Positions 46,594 through 62,510 are shown, counted from the first letter of the stretch. The stretch: DNA of 64,000 nt from Ovis canadensis (GCF_042477335.2 NC_091245.1:81568501-81632500), one strand, 5' to 3'. Notes: generated by a model from the sequence alone, not told the origin. Numbers and translations: made by a program.

Positions 46594-47472
46594 TATCTAT
46601 CTAACATGGAACATATTCTGGTAATGGCATGGTTAAAGGGTGATAGGAAAGACACTTTTTATAATGTGATTACTTGGGCTGAAGAGAAGAAGGATATTTC
46701 CTTTATAATGTGTAATTTAGCATAATATTTATTTTTAAGCTATTTATATTTGGGTTTAATTTATGTATACATAAATTACTCTTAGGAGTAAAGAGGAAAT
46801 TTGTAATTTTCTTGGGAAGATGACTATGTGGGCGAAAGTTACAAATTTGTTTTTTTAACTTATTGGAAGAATCTCCTTTCCTTTCCACTCTTAAAATTGC
46901 AATCTTATGTGGAATATCAATGTGTAAAAATATCATAATGAGGCTTCTCTCTTGGAATTACAGTGGGATTTTTGGGGGCTGGATTGCCTGTCCTCACATT
47001 CTCCCTCCTTGGCCAGCATATCTTGAAAAGATCCATAGGAGCATAATATGTTGCTTTTAAACAAGTACAGGAAAAAATCTTAAAACGCTGTATTTTTGTG
47101 TTTAATTTCAATGCCTTATTTGAAAAATGTTTTTGAAATGTTTAATAAAAATTAAATTTCTTTAAAGAATATTATGAAATAATCTATAATATGTCAAAAT
47201 TTCTTACTAGTTTTAATAGCACAATTTTGTGATATGCTGAAAATTAGTGAAATGTAATTCACAAGTAGTTATAAACATTGCATATTTATTCTTTTAGCTG
47301 CAAAAATGCTGCATAATCATGGACCTCAAAATCTCAGGACTTTAGAAAAACAAATGCTTATTTTTCTTGCAGGTTACTTGACAGCTCTGATTTATGCTAC
47401 AGTTTACCTGGGCTTGACTTCAGGCTATGAGTTGAAGTGATACCTGATCCATTTTCTTCAATCAGTGGTTAC

Positions 47473-48068
47473 TCAGTTCAGTTCAGTTCAGTTCAGTCGC
47501 TCAGTCGTGTCTGACTCTTTGAGACCCCATGAATCCCAGCACCCCAGGCCTCCCTGTCCATCACCATCTCCCGGAGTTCACTCAGACTCACGTCCAGAGT
47601 CCGTGATGCCATCCAGCCATCTCATCCTCTGTCGTCCCCTTCTCCTCCTTCCCCCAATCCCTCCCAGCATCAGAGTCTTTTCCAATGAGTCAACTCTTCA
47701 CATGAGGTGGCCAAAGCACTGGAGCTTCAGCTTTAGCATCATTCCTTCCAAAGAAATCCCAGGGTTGATCTCCTTCAAAGTGGACTGGTTGGATCTCCTT
47801 GCAATCCAAGGGACTCTCAAGAGTCTTCTCCAACACCACAGTTCAAAAGCATCAATTCTTCAGTGCTCAGCCTTCTTCACGGTCCAACTGTCACATCCAT
47901 ACATGACCACAGGAAAAACTATAGCTTTGACTAGACGGACCTTAGTTAGCAAAGTAATGTCTCTGCTTTTGAATATACTATCTAGGTTTGTCATAACTTT
48001 TCTTCCAAGGAGTAAGCCTCTTTTAATTTCATGGCCGCAGTCACCATCTGCAGTGGTTTTGGAGTCCA
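47473..48068 (-). mobile_element. BovB LINE 3' tail, antisense
   Basis: It starts with four GTTCA-type units and ends at GCAGTGGTTTTGGAGTCC. The paralogous text in copy 1 near 21785 (CTACTCAAGGTATATTC) is uninterrupted. Confidence 0.9.
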
Positions 48069-50367
48069 AGGCATGTTATTTGCACGGTGCAATTCAGAAA
48101 TACAGGGACCAAGTCTAATCATGAAAGAACACGTAAAGCCTTTGCTTGCTTCAGTCTGAAAATATTCCATTGGTTAAAGGAAAACGTATGTATAAGCCCA
48201 AGAGTTCTGTCAGTGGCTTTGAGTAAGAAGTATTACCAACTGAGTGAGAAACTACACTCTATGTACTTTATCAGGAGGCATCGCAAAGTCATATGACAAA
48301 AGATATGGGTGTATATTTCTAAACATTGAAAAACTACACAATTTAAAATATTAACCCAAATAAAAAATATTAAAGGCAAGTACAAGCAAAAACCAAACTC
48401 AGATTTTATTCTGGATATTTCAGGACAAATATGGTATACTAAATTAGCAAGTATTGGACAACATACATGTACATGAACACTTTCTACTACCATAATTCTC
48501 AGATTATATAGTTTCCTTTGTAATTAATTATTACAATTAGCAATAACTTCTAGTGAAAATATCTTCTAAGATATTTCCCACATGAATTAGGAGATTTTAA
48601 CATGTGCATGTGATGAATATTTATTGTTTATCCCTGTAAAGCATCTCCTCCTTTATTGATAACAGTACATAGCTTTCCTGTTAATGAACCACAGAGGGAT
48701 CATGTTTCATCCATCCTGTAAGGCACAGTTAGCCTTATTTCTCACCTGCAGGGGTAGCATGTAATCTGTGCTGAAACAATCAGGGCTTTCCATTCCCTTG
48801 TTGTAATGTTCGGTTCAGGGCTGGGTTTATAACCAAATCAGACCAATCGAGGGTTCAGTCTTGAGTCTTTGGCTTAACCTATTGGGAAAGAGATGCTTAC
48901 TTTTTTCTCTGAGTTTGCCAGTCAGGTGGAAAGTAAGTTTCGAACACACTGCGTTCAAAAGCTTTGCTACTGGGTGGGGTAAACCTGTCTGAGAATTAAG
49001 CCAAGACATTGGAATGCAGAGCCAAGAGATAGAGACAGGAAACATCTTGAGGTTTTTTGAGCTTTTAATTCCAGTCCAAAGCTATCTGTATCCCTTACTT
49101 CCCAGTCATCAAGGTAACAAATTTCTCTTGATCATTTTTGTCACTCAAAATCCAAGCATTCATACTAATACCTATGCTTCTTTTTGCTCTTGCAGTCTCT
49201 CCAAAATTCTCTTTTCTGGACTCGCCATATCACTTTGCTGGCACACACATGACCCGTCATTTCAAGGGTCATAAACTTCCATGATATTTTAATATATTAC
49301 CATGTTATGAATTCATAATCAACTCATTTGTTCTTTTTCCTGAAAGTGCAGATGTGGTGAATATGATGGGTTCTTTAACCTGTATCTTTGTTTTCTCAGT
49401 TAACTCCCCGGGCTCAGTGGAGATGTCTCCCAAGACTCATGTGTTTCATGGTATGTCTGAAACTCTGACTACACTTATTTACTGTGACACTGACAGCTTG
49501 CCCTCGAATTCTTATAGATTCTGTAGCTGGAAGCTGTGATGCTGTATCTCAAACATGATTATATTCTTCTGAACTGTGTGGGAACTTGCCACTTTCCTAC
49601 TTTACATTATGGCTTCCTAGAGGCCTTTTAAGCTACCATGTGAAATTACCTTCTGACTAATATAGACCACCAGTCCTTTCTCTGCTGCTACTAATTCTTC
49701 CTGTGAAAAGACCATGTTGTTGAAGTACACTTCCAGGTCAAAGCCATTAATAGAGTTCTTGATGTTCCAACAAAGTCTTGTTTTATTTGGGAAGAATCTC
49801 TTTCCTGCAACACTATGCTGTCTTAAGTCTCAAATCAGTGCTGCCTCTAAATTCAAATATATCTCAAAGAATTTCAGTTTATATGCATATTTTCCTTACC
49901 CAGGCTTTAGCAATCAAACTGTGGGAACTTGACCAAAAACCAGCTGAGAGACAGAAGCATTATAGTACTCAGACTCACTCCTTTCCTTTAAGGAGCCTTT
50001 GCCTCCTTATGAGTTAGTTTTTCAATATTTCCTAATTTGGGGGGAAAGAGAGAGGTCTTATCTCTCTCAGTTCTTTTTTATGGTTGACTTTTATCTGTAT
50101 TACAGCTTCTGATAATGTTGGATATCCTACCACAGGACATTTCTGATTGGGCATACTGGACTCATGGATTTTTATGGACATTAAATTTATAGGCTGAATT
50201 CCAAGATACAATTCCATAATCTTCTCTTATTCTTAGAACAATGAATATATACTGCAGATTGAGATCATAGAAACGTAACAGCAAAATAGAATGGAACATA
50301 CCCTGTAGCCAAGCAGAATCACTTTAGTATTCTCAATGGCTCCATTATTCAGTGTTAGAAATTATAT

Positions 50368-50640
50368 AGGAGAAGGCAATGGCAACCCACTCCAGTACTC
50401 TTGCCTGGAAAATCCGATGGACAGAGGAGCCTGGTGGGCTGCAGTCCATCGGGTCGCTAGGAGTCGGACACAACTGAGCAACTTCACTTTCACTTTTCAC
50501 CTTCATGCATTGGAGAAGGAAATGGCAACCCACTCCAGTGTTCTTGCCTGGAGAATCCCGGGGATGGGGGAGCCTGGTGGGCTGCCGTCTGGGTCACACA
50601 GAGTAAGACACAACTGAAGTGACTTGGCAGCAGCAGCAGC
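50368..50640 (+). mobile_element. Bov-A2 SINE, sense
   Basis: Two monomers are followed by a CAGCAGCAGCAGCAG tail. Copy 1 near 24265-24285 has the empty site. Confidence 0.92.
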
Positions 50641-51260
50641 AGAATTATTTCAATCATCCCATCTATTCTTTGTCTCCTTATTTTACTGTCTGGAATTGCC
50701 ACTTTGGACCTAACTCTGGCACCTAACACTGCTCCAAGCCCCCTACCCTGCCTACATATGAATAATTCTACTGAGAATTGACTTGTTCCTTCACTCAGTT
50801 ACCCTTATGTATTTACAAGGTTAGCAGTACAATTTAGATGCATCAATGCTTATATTTTGAAATATGCTTTACTTCAGTACTATGATTATTATTAGCATTT
50901 AGTAACTGTTCTTATCTGAACCCAAAGTTTTTCACAGTGACACTGCTTTGTATGATAGAACCTATTAGTTTCCAACATTTTATTGCTGTGAAATCCTGTG
51001 AAAGAGGAAATTAGTCTGGAAGAATATTCAGGTACAACACTGTCACTGAAAGGCTTGCTCGGATAATCTGTGGTGTAGTAGGAGACTGAATGACTCTAAA
51101 GATCTTATATCTGGGCAGATTTGGGGCCTAGGATGGTGTCCTAATGGAATAGAAGCCAAAGAATTACCTCCATATATTTAGTGTCTTGATATAGTTGATA
51201 TTCTATGATTGTACATATTATTAATATGTATTAACCTGAGAATAAAATGTCATATTGAAA

Positions 51261-53033
<1,773 letters not shown>

Positions 53034-53599
53034 CTCCTGGCTAATGGTTACGATAAATAGAACCTAGAATCTATAAGGTATGCTGTGTATCTTGTAAGTT
53101 ATACAGGTCTCTGAGATATAAATGGAAAATTTTTATACCTTAAGTGCTCCTATTGTCTGAGGTAAACCCCATGAAACAGTTACAAAATCTGATCTACTGT
53201 TCTCAGTTAGATACTAATTCCTAGTGTAGAAATATGGAGACTAAAGAGCTACTGTTAGTATCTCAGGCCTTTCTCTGTTTTGTCTGAACATCTTGATTGA
53301 CTGTATCTTTGAAATTATTATAAATGGATGATGCTGGAATATTAGGAATTTCAACCTCTAATTATAATAAAAGATTTTTTAAGAGACTATACAGTAAACA
53401 GGAAGAAGGCAATTATGAGCTCAAGAATATGAATATGTAGAATAAAAATAAAATGTTGGAAACAATGCATATTATAATATTTCAGAAAATTAAAGGGGAA
53501 AGGATGATTCTAAAAACTTGCAGTGAAAGAGAATGACTAGTTTGCATATGGTGGATTAGAATAAGTTTAGTACCCAAGGGTCAGTACAAGACAGTTAAT

Positions 53600-53788
53600 A
53601 GAGTGTGGATTCAGATTTTAACTAAACAATTTATTTGCTAAGTAACCTGAGACAGTCTTCTTTATTTCTTTAGACCTCAATTTCCTCATCTGTCCTTAGG
53701 GATAATAATACTTTTCCATAAATTTGCTTTGAAAAATAAACAGGCTAATACAGAAGTTGGTATACAGAAAGAGATAAATTAATATTAG
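53600..53788 (+). mobile_element. MIR SINE remnant
   Basis: CTCAATTTCCTCATCTGTCC followed by GGGATAATAATACTTTTCC is the MIR core and downstream region. Confidence 0.7.
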
Positions 53789-54001
53789 CTATGTGCTGTG
53801 CTTAGTCACTCAGTCATGTCCACCTCTGAGACCCCATGGACTGCAGCCTGACAGGTTACTCTGTCCGAGGGGATTCTATAGGCAAGAATACTGGAGTGGG
53901 TTGCCATGCTCCCCTCCAGGGGATCTTCCTAACCCAGTGATTGAACCCAGGTCTCCCAAATTGCAGTCAGATTCTTTCCAGTCTAAGCTATCAGGGAAGC
54001 C
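53789..54001 (-). mobile_element. Bov-tA SINE, antisense
   Basis: Reverse-complement body and head; AATA(T/A)TAGCTAT-type text occurs at both edges as a probable target duplication. Confidence 0.88.
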
Positions 54002-54016
54002 CAATAATAGCTATAT

Positions 54017-55190
54017 AGAAAACTTAGATGTTCGACTTGGTTTTAGAAAATGTAGAGGAACCAGAGATCAAATTGCCAACACCCGATAGATCATCAAAAA
54101 AGGCAAGAGAGTTCCAGAAAAAACATCTATTTCTGTTTTATTGACTATGCCAAAGCCTTTGACTGTGTGGATCACAATAAACTGTGGAAAATTCTAAAAG
54201 AGATGGGAATACCAGACCACCTGCCCTGCCTCTTGAGAAACCTGTATGCAGGTCAGGAAGCAACAGTTAGAACTGGACATGGAACAACAGACTGGTTCCA
54301 AATAGGAAAAGTATTGTCACCTTGCTTATTTAACTTCTATGCAGAGTACATCATGAGAAAAGCTGGGCGGGAGGAAGCACAAGCTGGCATCAAGATTGCT
54401 GGGAGAAATATCAATAACTTCAAATATGCAGATAACACCACCCTTATGGCAGAAGTGAAGAAGAACTAAAGAGCCTCTTGATGAAAGTGAAAGAGGAGAG
54501 TGAAAAAGTTGGCTTAAATCTCTTTTTCTCTTCAGAAAACGAAGATCATGGCATCTGGTCCCATCATTTCATGGCAAATAGATGGGGAAACAGTGGCTGA
54601 CTTTATTTTTCTGGGCTCCAAAATCACTGCAGATGGTGATTGCAGCCATGAAATTAAAAGACGCTTACTTCTTCGAAGGAAAGTTATGACCAACCTAGAT
54701 AGCATATTGAAAAGGAGAGACATTGCTTTGTCAACAAAGGTCCATTTAGTCAAGGCTATGATTTTTCCAGTGGTCATGTATGGATGTGAGAGTTGAACTA
54801 TAAAGAAAGCTGAGTGCCAAAGAACTGATGCTTTTGAACTGTGGTGTTGGGGAAGACTCTTGAGAGTCCCTTGGACTGCAAGGAGATCCAACCAGTCCAT
54901 CCTAAAGGAGATCAGTCCTGGGCGTTCATTGGTGGGACTGATGTTGAAGCTGAAACTCCAATTATTTGGACACCTGATGCAAAGAGCTGACTCATTTGAA
55001 AAGACTCTCATGCTGGAAAAGATTGAGGGCAGGAGGAGAAGGGGGCGACAGAGGATGAGATGGTTGGATGGCATCACCTACTCAATGGACATGGGTTTCG
55101 GTGAACTCTGGGAGTTGGTGATGGACAGGGAGGCCCTAGGTGCTGTGATTCATGGGGTCACAAATAGTCAGACACGACTGAGTGACTTAA
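54017..55190 (+). mobile_element. BovB LINE 3' third, sense
   Basis: Readable RT peptides include MDHNKLWKILKEMGIPDHLP and LSPCLFNFYAEYIM, followed by the BovB tail ending GAGTGACTTAACTGAAATGA. Frames are broken several times. Confidence 0.92.
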
Positions 55191-55330
55191 CTGAAATGAT
55201 TAACAATAACTGATAGCTTGAACACAGTAGAAAAATCTGTTTAAAATCCTTAGGAAAATGATTTACAACTTAGAATTTTGTGGCTATCCATACCATCAGC
55301 TATGTTTTGTGGGAGAGAATAGATATTTGG

Positions 55331-55535
55331 GCTTTTCTGGTGGCTCAGACAGTAAAGAATCTGCCTGCAATACAGGGCACACAGGCTTGACCCCTGGGTA
55401 GAAGATCCTCTGAGGAAGGAAATGGCAACCCACTTTAATATTCTTGCCTGGAGAATTCCAGGAACAGAGGAGCCTGGCGGGCTATAGTCCATGGATCACA
55501 AAGAGTTGACACGACTGAGTGACTAACACTTCCAC
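55331..55535 (+). mobile_element. Bov-tA SINE, sense
   Basis: A tRNA-like head (GGTGGCTCAGACAGTAAAG), the body and a CACTTCCACTTTCA tail are present. Confidence 0.88.
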
Positions 55536-55539
55536 TTTC

Positions 55540-56505
55540 ATTGATATTTATCATATTTTAAAAAATTTAAAAATATCTAATTGCCATATGCTTTCTTTTT
55601 TTTTTTCATAGAAATGAGGAGTTAAACCCAGAAAGAGGAAAATAAGTTCTCTGAAATAGAGATAATCCAATATAGAAGAGAGACTAAGGGAATTCTTAAT
55701 ATAATAACAAGAAATTTCCAAGAGTGTAGGGCTCAAGCAGACTCCAGAAAATATGATATAAGTTCATTAGTGGGATTTTTGTGAGGAAAGTATTTTTAGA
55801 AAAATAAAATAAAGTTAAAGTGTTTGAGCCTGTGAATAATTTGAAAAGCATTGATTGATCAGCATTTTAGACAACTGTAAGAAATTTTGGAAGACATAAT
55901 CAGGTATTTGAAGAATGCCACAGAAATGAATCAAAACCAGAAAGAAGAAAATAAGATATGTGTTTGAAGAATACCAGGCAGATAAAATAAATGAAAAATA
56001 ACTTTTGGAAAAGTAAAAACTCTTATCTAAGAAAGGTAATGGAATGTTGTCATAGTACTTGACTCAGAATGAAAAATGTTTACATAGACGTAATATTAAT
56101 AACAGTAAATTGGGGTTTTATTAATAAAACCATATTGGGAAGATGGGAAACACAAAATGTGCATATGAGAGGGATGTATTACAGTGCTACATTTGGAAAT
56201 CAATACAATTTATACAACACAGAGAAGCAGAAAGACAAGACAGACCAAAACTTTTTTCCTAGAAAAAAATAAATCTTACTTTTCACTTCACATGCATTTC
56301 TAAACATCAATGGTCACTTGAATTAGAGTGCCAAGCCAAAATCAGTGCTAGATTCTAACTTAGTAGTCACTAATTACTGAAACCATTTACAACCAACATT
56401 CCTTTTTAATAATAGTTTTTAAAAAGAAACAGAAAAAATACTAATTTTTCTTCTAAGGCAAGGAATTCTAACAAAATTCTGAGTTTTGTATTATGATAAT
56501 TCAAT
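55540..56505. other. AT-rich non-coding stretch
   Basis: No gene or repeat family is recognised. Confidence 0.5.
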
Positions 56506-56507
56506 GT

Positions 56508-56720
56508 GGCTTCTCTGGTGGCTCAGAGGGTAAAGCATCTGCCTGCAATGTGGGAGACCGGGTTCAATCCCTGGGTTGGGAAGATCCCCTGGAGTAGACA
56601 ATGGCAACCCACTCCAGTATTCTTGCCTGGAAAATCCCTTGTACAGAGAAGCCTGGTAGGCTACAGTCCACAGGTTTCGCAGAGAGTCGGACACGACTGA
56701 GTAACTACACTTTGACTTTC
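56508..56720 (+). mobile_element. Bov-tA SINE, sense
   Basis: Head GGTGGCTCAGAGGGTAAAGC and complete body; the tail ends CACTTTGACTTTC. Confidence 0.88.
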
Positions 56721-58544
56721 AATTTAATGCTTTTCTTTTTGAAAATATAAATACAAGTTTTCTCAAAAAAATTTTTTTTTCCTATTTTCTGTTCCTGAAG
56801 CCACAAACACATATGTAATTTGCCTGATCCATCTCAGGTTAAAACCTAGGCAGTTCTGCTTTGGTCTACATGAGAAAACACTTCATACAGCTTGACCAGC
56901 ATGGCAGATAGTTGAATAATGAGTGTTAGAGATTTGCACTATGGCACTTTGAAGAAATAGGCACTCCTAGAAAAAGCAGACTAGATGGGCTTAATCTTTA
57001 GGAATGAGCTGTGTCCAGGCAGAAATTCTGTGTTAGGGTTTATCTGTTCCGTGTTTTTTATTTCCTTTGGACTATGGGGAAAATCAGGTTCACTGTCTTG
57101 AATTTCTGCTTTTGTATGTTCGGCTCTAATCTCTCCCAACCTTCAGAAATGACTGACATATACTCAGGAGAGTAAAAGTTCAGGACTTCTAGAATTATCT
57201 TATAAGGATTTTGTATTCTCTCTCTCTCACATGTCTCAGATAATATCTTACATCATCTTGTATTTGAAGTAGAAGTAGGTGCAGAAGCCAATATGGAGAT
57301 ATTCGTGTAGGACCTAGACCATTCTGCAAGCCTAGGATTACTCTGAAATCTAGTTTAGGTGCAAATTAAAGTATGTCCGATATTATCATATATAGCTTTT
57401 ATTATGTTGAGATATGTTCCTTCTATTCTTACTTTCTGGAGAGTTTTTATCATAAATGGATACCTCCAATTAAAATAAATAAATTTATATTAATAAAAAA
57501 GTATGTCCGAGAAGGTGCTGTTGTTCTGTATCTTTTATCTTCCACCAAACTAATTGAAGTCATATTGCATTTTGGAATGGGTTTGTATCATTTAGTTCAT
57601 CCTTGTTAGATTATTAAAGTCAAATCTGTATTTTAATACGTTTTAAACTTTAAAAATGATAGGTTTAGTTTGAGAAAAAAAAAGATTTATGCTGAGAGTA
57701 TTGGTTGGTCACAGAGTTAAATCATCTGTGCTGTGTGACTGCTTTTCATGCTACTAGGTCAGGTACGTTTGTGTTCTTATTGCCATCCAATTCAATCATT
57801 GCTTGTTACCTAGAAAAATGCTGACATATCGCCAATTAAGGTGAATCTTCCTATCATCCTTGTCCTAGATTTTGTTGCTTAAGGATGAATACTATGCAAG
57901 TATGAACCAGTATGTTAGGGACAGTTAACAAAGCTAAGAAAATGTGTTCAATATATTGGGAAAGTAAGCCCATTTACAAGTCAGGCAAAGCTGCACTCTC
58001 TATTCCAGAGATTTTGGAGGAAAAAGTTCAAATAAGGCACTGGCAAGGATTATAAGGGGGGAGGGGGAATATCTTGGGCATTTAGAAAAATGTTTTCAAA
58101 ATTTATTACTGCATTAGTAGTATTTTATCTATTTTAATAAATAATAAAATAAATATTCATCTATTTTATAAATATATGTAAAATATTTATAACTATTTTA
58201 ATAAAATAAGTGTTTTATCTATTTTAATTAATATGTAATTTGACAAAAGCTCATAAAATGTTAGGAGGAAAAATCTTAATTATTCAAGTACTTATTTACA
58301 TCTAAGCATACATTAAGTCTTTAGCACCAAATGTGCTGACACAGAACAAGGTTTAATGAATTATGTGATTCATTAATAATGAGTAATTGAAAAAATGTAG
58401 TTCTTCATTAGATACTAACATTCAACCTCTGGAAAATAATCTACATAGAAATAGACAGAGAAAGTAAAAAAATATTGGTCACTGTGGATAAAGAATCAAT
58501 TTTCACATCCCTAAAAGTGTGAAAGGTTTTAGGTGAGACAGATT
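56721..58544. other. Non-coding stretch without recognised repeats
   Basis: It is AT-rich, with TATTTTA-type repeats at 58110-58240. I see no exon-like conservation pattern or gene. Confidence 0.5.
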
Positions 58545-58745
58545 TGGGTCTGAATTCAATAACTGCTACTTTGTTGTGTGTCTGTGGGCAATTTACTTAA
58601 CCTTTCTGCATGCACCTTTGTGTTCCTAGGCAGTAGTGATAAATAACACCTAACACCTAACTCACAGGGAAGTTACAGAAACAGCATGTATATAAATAGG
58701 GCACAGTGCCTGACATATTAAATATGCAATAAATTATAGTTATCA
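58545..58745 (+). mobile_element. MIR SINE remnant
   Basis: GGGCAATTTACTTAACCTTTC, then GATAAATAACACCTAAC and GCACAGTGCCTGACATATTA match the MIR consensus in order. Confidence 0.75.
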
Positions 58746-59408
58746 TCCAATAAACCTTATATTGACTAAAAAGAGTAAGTGAATAATGCATTTGCATAAA
58801 CTGAGTAGATACAAGCAATTTAATTTAATTGCTTCAATGGAGTCTCTACTTAAACATTTCCAAGTGCTTTATTTTATAAAATTAAGTTTGCCTATAATCT
58901 GAATTAAAAATTCAAGTACTATAAATAAAAGTTGATTTTACAACACTGATTAATTTACTAATTGTATTACTGCGGCATTTTGAACTACACTTTGAAAGAG
59001 CAGTAAATTACAAGCATAAATAATTGCTTTTCTTATGTAAAGTCACAAAGAATATCTGCTCCATGAGTGGTTACTATCAATTTCAATAGTCAAAGTAAAA
59101 TATAAATTTAAGATCTTCTTGTTAAGTAATTTGAGTATTTATCATTTGAATAAATGTGAAAATTCTTTTAGTGGTTTACCTAAATAATGATTGCATTTGT
59201 TTGGAATATTAGTGCAGCATGAAGTGATGGAAAGAACACTGGCATGAGAATTCAGAGGCTCTGATACCATCAGTATGATCCGGGGAAAGACATTTTCCTC
59301 TACATGTCTCGGGATACTGGACAAGATGATATTTAAGGTACTTGAAAGGGACTGCCATCCATGGAGCCACGTTAAGCTAAGAAATAAATTACTAAATTAT
59401 AGAAGCTG
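58746..59408. other. AT-rich non-coding stretch
   Basis: No gene or repeat family is recognised. Confidence 0.5.
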
Positions 59409-60358
59409 AGTTCAGTTCAATTCAGTCACTCAGTCGTGTCTGACTCTTTGCGACCCCATGAATCACAGCACGCCAGGCCACTGTGTCCATCACCAACTCC
59501 CAGAGTTCACCCAAACCCATGTCCATTGAGTTGGTGATACCATCCAACCATCTCATCCTCTGTCGTCCCCTTCTCCTCCTGCCCTCAATCTTTCCCAGCA
59601 TCAGGGTCTTCTCAAATGAGTCAGCTCTTTGCATCATGTGGCCAAAGTATTGGAGTTTCAGCTTCAACATCAGTCCCACCAATGAACGCCCAGGACTGAT
59701 CTCCTTTAGGATAGACTGGTTGGATCTCCTTGCAGTCTAAGGGACTCTCAAGAGTCTTCTACAACACCACAGTTCAAAAGCATCAATTCTTCAGTGCTCA
59801 GCTTTCTTCACAGTCCAACTCTCATCCATACATGACCACTGGAAAAACCATAGCCTTGACTAGGCAGACCTTTGTTGGCAAAGTAATGTCTCTGCTTTTA
59901 ATATGCTCTCTACATTGGTCATAAGTTTCCTTCCAAGGAGTAAGCGTCTTTTAATTTCATGGCTGCAATCACCATCTGCAGTGATTTTGGAACCCAGAAA
60001 AATAAATTCAGTCACTGTTTCCATTGTTTCCCCATCTATTTGCCATGAAGTGATGCCATGATCTTAGCTTTCTGAATAATGAGTTTTAAGCCAACTTTTT
60101 CACTCTCCTCTTTCACTTTCATCAAGAAGCTCTTTAGTTCTTCTTCACTTCTGCCATAAGAGTGGTGTCATCTACATGTCTGAGGTTATTGATATTTCTC
60201 CTGGCAATCTTGATTCTAGTGTGCTTCCTCCAGCCCAGCATCTCTCATGATGTTCTCTGCATATAAGTTAAATAAGCAGGGTGATAATATACAGCCTTGA
60301 CATATTCCTTTTCCTATTTGGAACCAGTCTGTTTTTCCATGTCCAGTTCTAACTGTTG
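59409..60358 (-). mobile_element. BovB LINE 3' part, antisense
   Basis: It runs from GTTCAGTTCAATTCAGTCAC to the RT region ending GTCCAGTTCTAACTGTTG. Minus-strand peptides such as [20 protein letters not shown] are readable. Confidence 0.92.
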
Positions 60359-60979
60359 TGGACAATTATTAGAAAGTGAAAATATATTATTTTAGTATCT
60401 GGCATCTGAAGTATCACATAGATAAAAATCTTCGTCTTTAATAAGATATGAAAAGCCATTGGCAGATAGAGTGAGACTCTGAGACAAGACCTCAAGAGGA
60501 TAAACATGGTTTTCTAGGTCTTTACTAGAAAGAATGGGATCTTTTTTTCCCAGGAAAAGATATAAAATCAGGGACTGAAGATGGAAAAGAGTTAGAAGCC
60601 AGTAAAGCCATATGAGATGACCATGAGGACATAAACTCATTCTCTTCCTACCATACATCAACAGAAATCTTGACAGCAGAAAATATCAGGATTCCAAAGT
60701 GAGTGAGCATGGGTAATTTATAAAGTCTTAGGTAGCTCTCAAAGGGAAAGAAAACCCTAGATGATATCTGGCCCATATTTTGAGAACCTAACCAGGATCA
60801 TGTAAACTAAAGCTTTGAAACCCCACTGTGTCTTAAATTAAGTCACCACTCTCAAACTGAGCCAGCAATAACAAAGTATTTGGTACATGAATAGAGTAGA
60901 ATTATGTTGATCCTTAAACAATTAAATAATTACCCCATTTAAGTAAAATAATACCTCTCTCACCTAATATAGTTCATTT
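60359..60979. other. Non-coding stretch; one 89-codon open frame of unknown meaning
   Basis: The minus-strand frame 60661-60392 has no recognisable domain and no support as an exon. No repeat is identified. Confidence 0.4.
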
Positions 60980-62000
60980 TTTCTTTCTTGAGTGTGGTAA
61001 AATACTTGATTTACTGTTTTTTAGCAAATTTTAAGTATACAATACAGTATTATTAACCATAGCCACAGAATATACATTATAGCCCCAGAATTTATTCATT
61101 TTATAATCAGAACATATACCAACACCTTTTCATTCGCCCCACCCCTACCACCAGCTAGCTCCCGGGAACCATATTCTCTTTGCTTCTATGAGTTCCACCT
61201 TAAAAAAAAAAATTTCCACATACAGGTGAGATCACACAGGTTTGTTTCTGTTTGTATGGTTTATTTCAATTAGTATAATGTCCTCCCGTTTCATTCACAT
61301 TATCACAAATGGCCCTATTTCATTACTTATTGCTGAATAGTAGTTCATTATGTACAGATAATTCATCTTTTCTTATATATTCATCCACGAGGGACACTTA
61401 AGTTATTTCTATGTCTTGGCTATAGTAAGTATGCTGCAATGAACATAAAAGTGCAGACATCAATTCAAGATACTGACTTTATTTCTTTCAGATATATTCA
61501 CAGCAGGATACCTAGATCATATGTGTGTTCTTAGTTTCTCAGTTGTGGCCAACTCTTTGTGGCATCATGGACTGTAGCCTTCCAGGCTCCTCTGTCCATG
61601 GGGATTCTCCAGGCAAGAATACTGGAGTGGGTTGCCAGGCCTTCCTCCAGGGTACTTCCCAACCCAGGGATTGAACCCAGGTCTCCTGCATTTCAGGTAC
61701 ATTCTTTACTGTCTGAGTCACTGGGGAAGCCCAGATCATATGGTAATTCTATTTTTAATTTTTTGAGGAACTTCATACTGTTTTCCATAAAGGTTATACC
61801 AATTTACATTTTTAACAGCAAAGTACAGGGTTTCCTTTTCTCCACATCCTTGTGAATATTTGCTATTTCTTGTCTTTTTGATAGCAGACATTATGAAAAG
61901 TCTGATGTGATATCTCATTATGATTTTGTTTGGCACTTCCCTGAGGATGAGTGATGGTGAACAACTCTCATATACGTACACGTCATTTATATGCTTTTTT
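60980..62000 (-). mobile_element. Old L1 LINE fragment, antisense, interrupted by a SINE
   Basis: Text such as CAGAACATATACCAACACC, GAATAGTAGTTCATTATG and TATGCTGCAATGAACATAAA is a diverged reverse complement of the L1 ORF2 end and 3' UTR. It continues on both sides of the SINE at 61523-61732. Confidence 0.8.
61523..61732 (-). mobile_element. Bov-tA SINE nested in old L1
   Basis: A perfect 9 bp target duplication AGATCATAT lies at 61514-61522 and 61733-61741. Confidence 0.93.
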
Positions 62001-62510
62001 TTTTTTCCGAAAAATGTTTATTCAGGTTCCTTCCTCATCTTAAATTGTTGTGTGTGTGTGTATCATATATCTACATATCAAATATGTATGGATATGAACA
62101 CATATATGGTCAATGATCATTGACAATCCTTTCACTGTCCATCTGAAACTATCATAACTTTGTAAATTGGTTAAATTCAAATATAAAGTAAAAAAAAAAA
62201 ATACTGCAAGGCATGAGAGGAAGCTCCTAGGCAGTGGTTCTGTGGAGAATCTTCAAGAAGTCAAAGGGAAAACCTGGGAAAATTAAGTTAAGATTTGTTC
62301 AGCTTAGGTAACTCAGTCAGGTGTTATATAAAAGTATAGTGACTTGGCTAGAAATCTAGTTTTTAATTAAGTGTCAGTCTTTATTGTAAGAGATAATCTT
62401 TACTATCTTCAGTACACAAGTGAAGTCCACAGAGTCCCAATTTATGTTGCATAAAGATATTTGTGTGTATACACTGAGGAACTGATGATCAGAATTATTT
62501 AATGCATGAT
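62001..62510. other. Non-coding stretch
   Basis: It contains a short TG run near 62050 and an A run near 62190; no gene is seen. Confidence 0.5.

Noticed and set aside
47465..48118. Long open frames of 217, 194, 181 and 141 codons (here, 43377-42793, 55077-54532, 18273-18698)
   Set aside because: They are antisense readings of BovB 3' tails, recurring in every tail copy with the same text ([16 protein letters not shown]). Repetition, not protein selection, explains them.
60392..60661. An 89-codon minus-strand open frame in otherwise unannotated sequence
   Set aside because: No domain, no splice or promoter context, and AT-rich surroundings; most likely chance.
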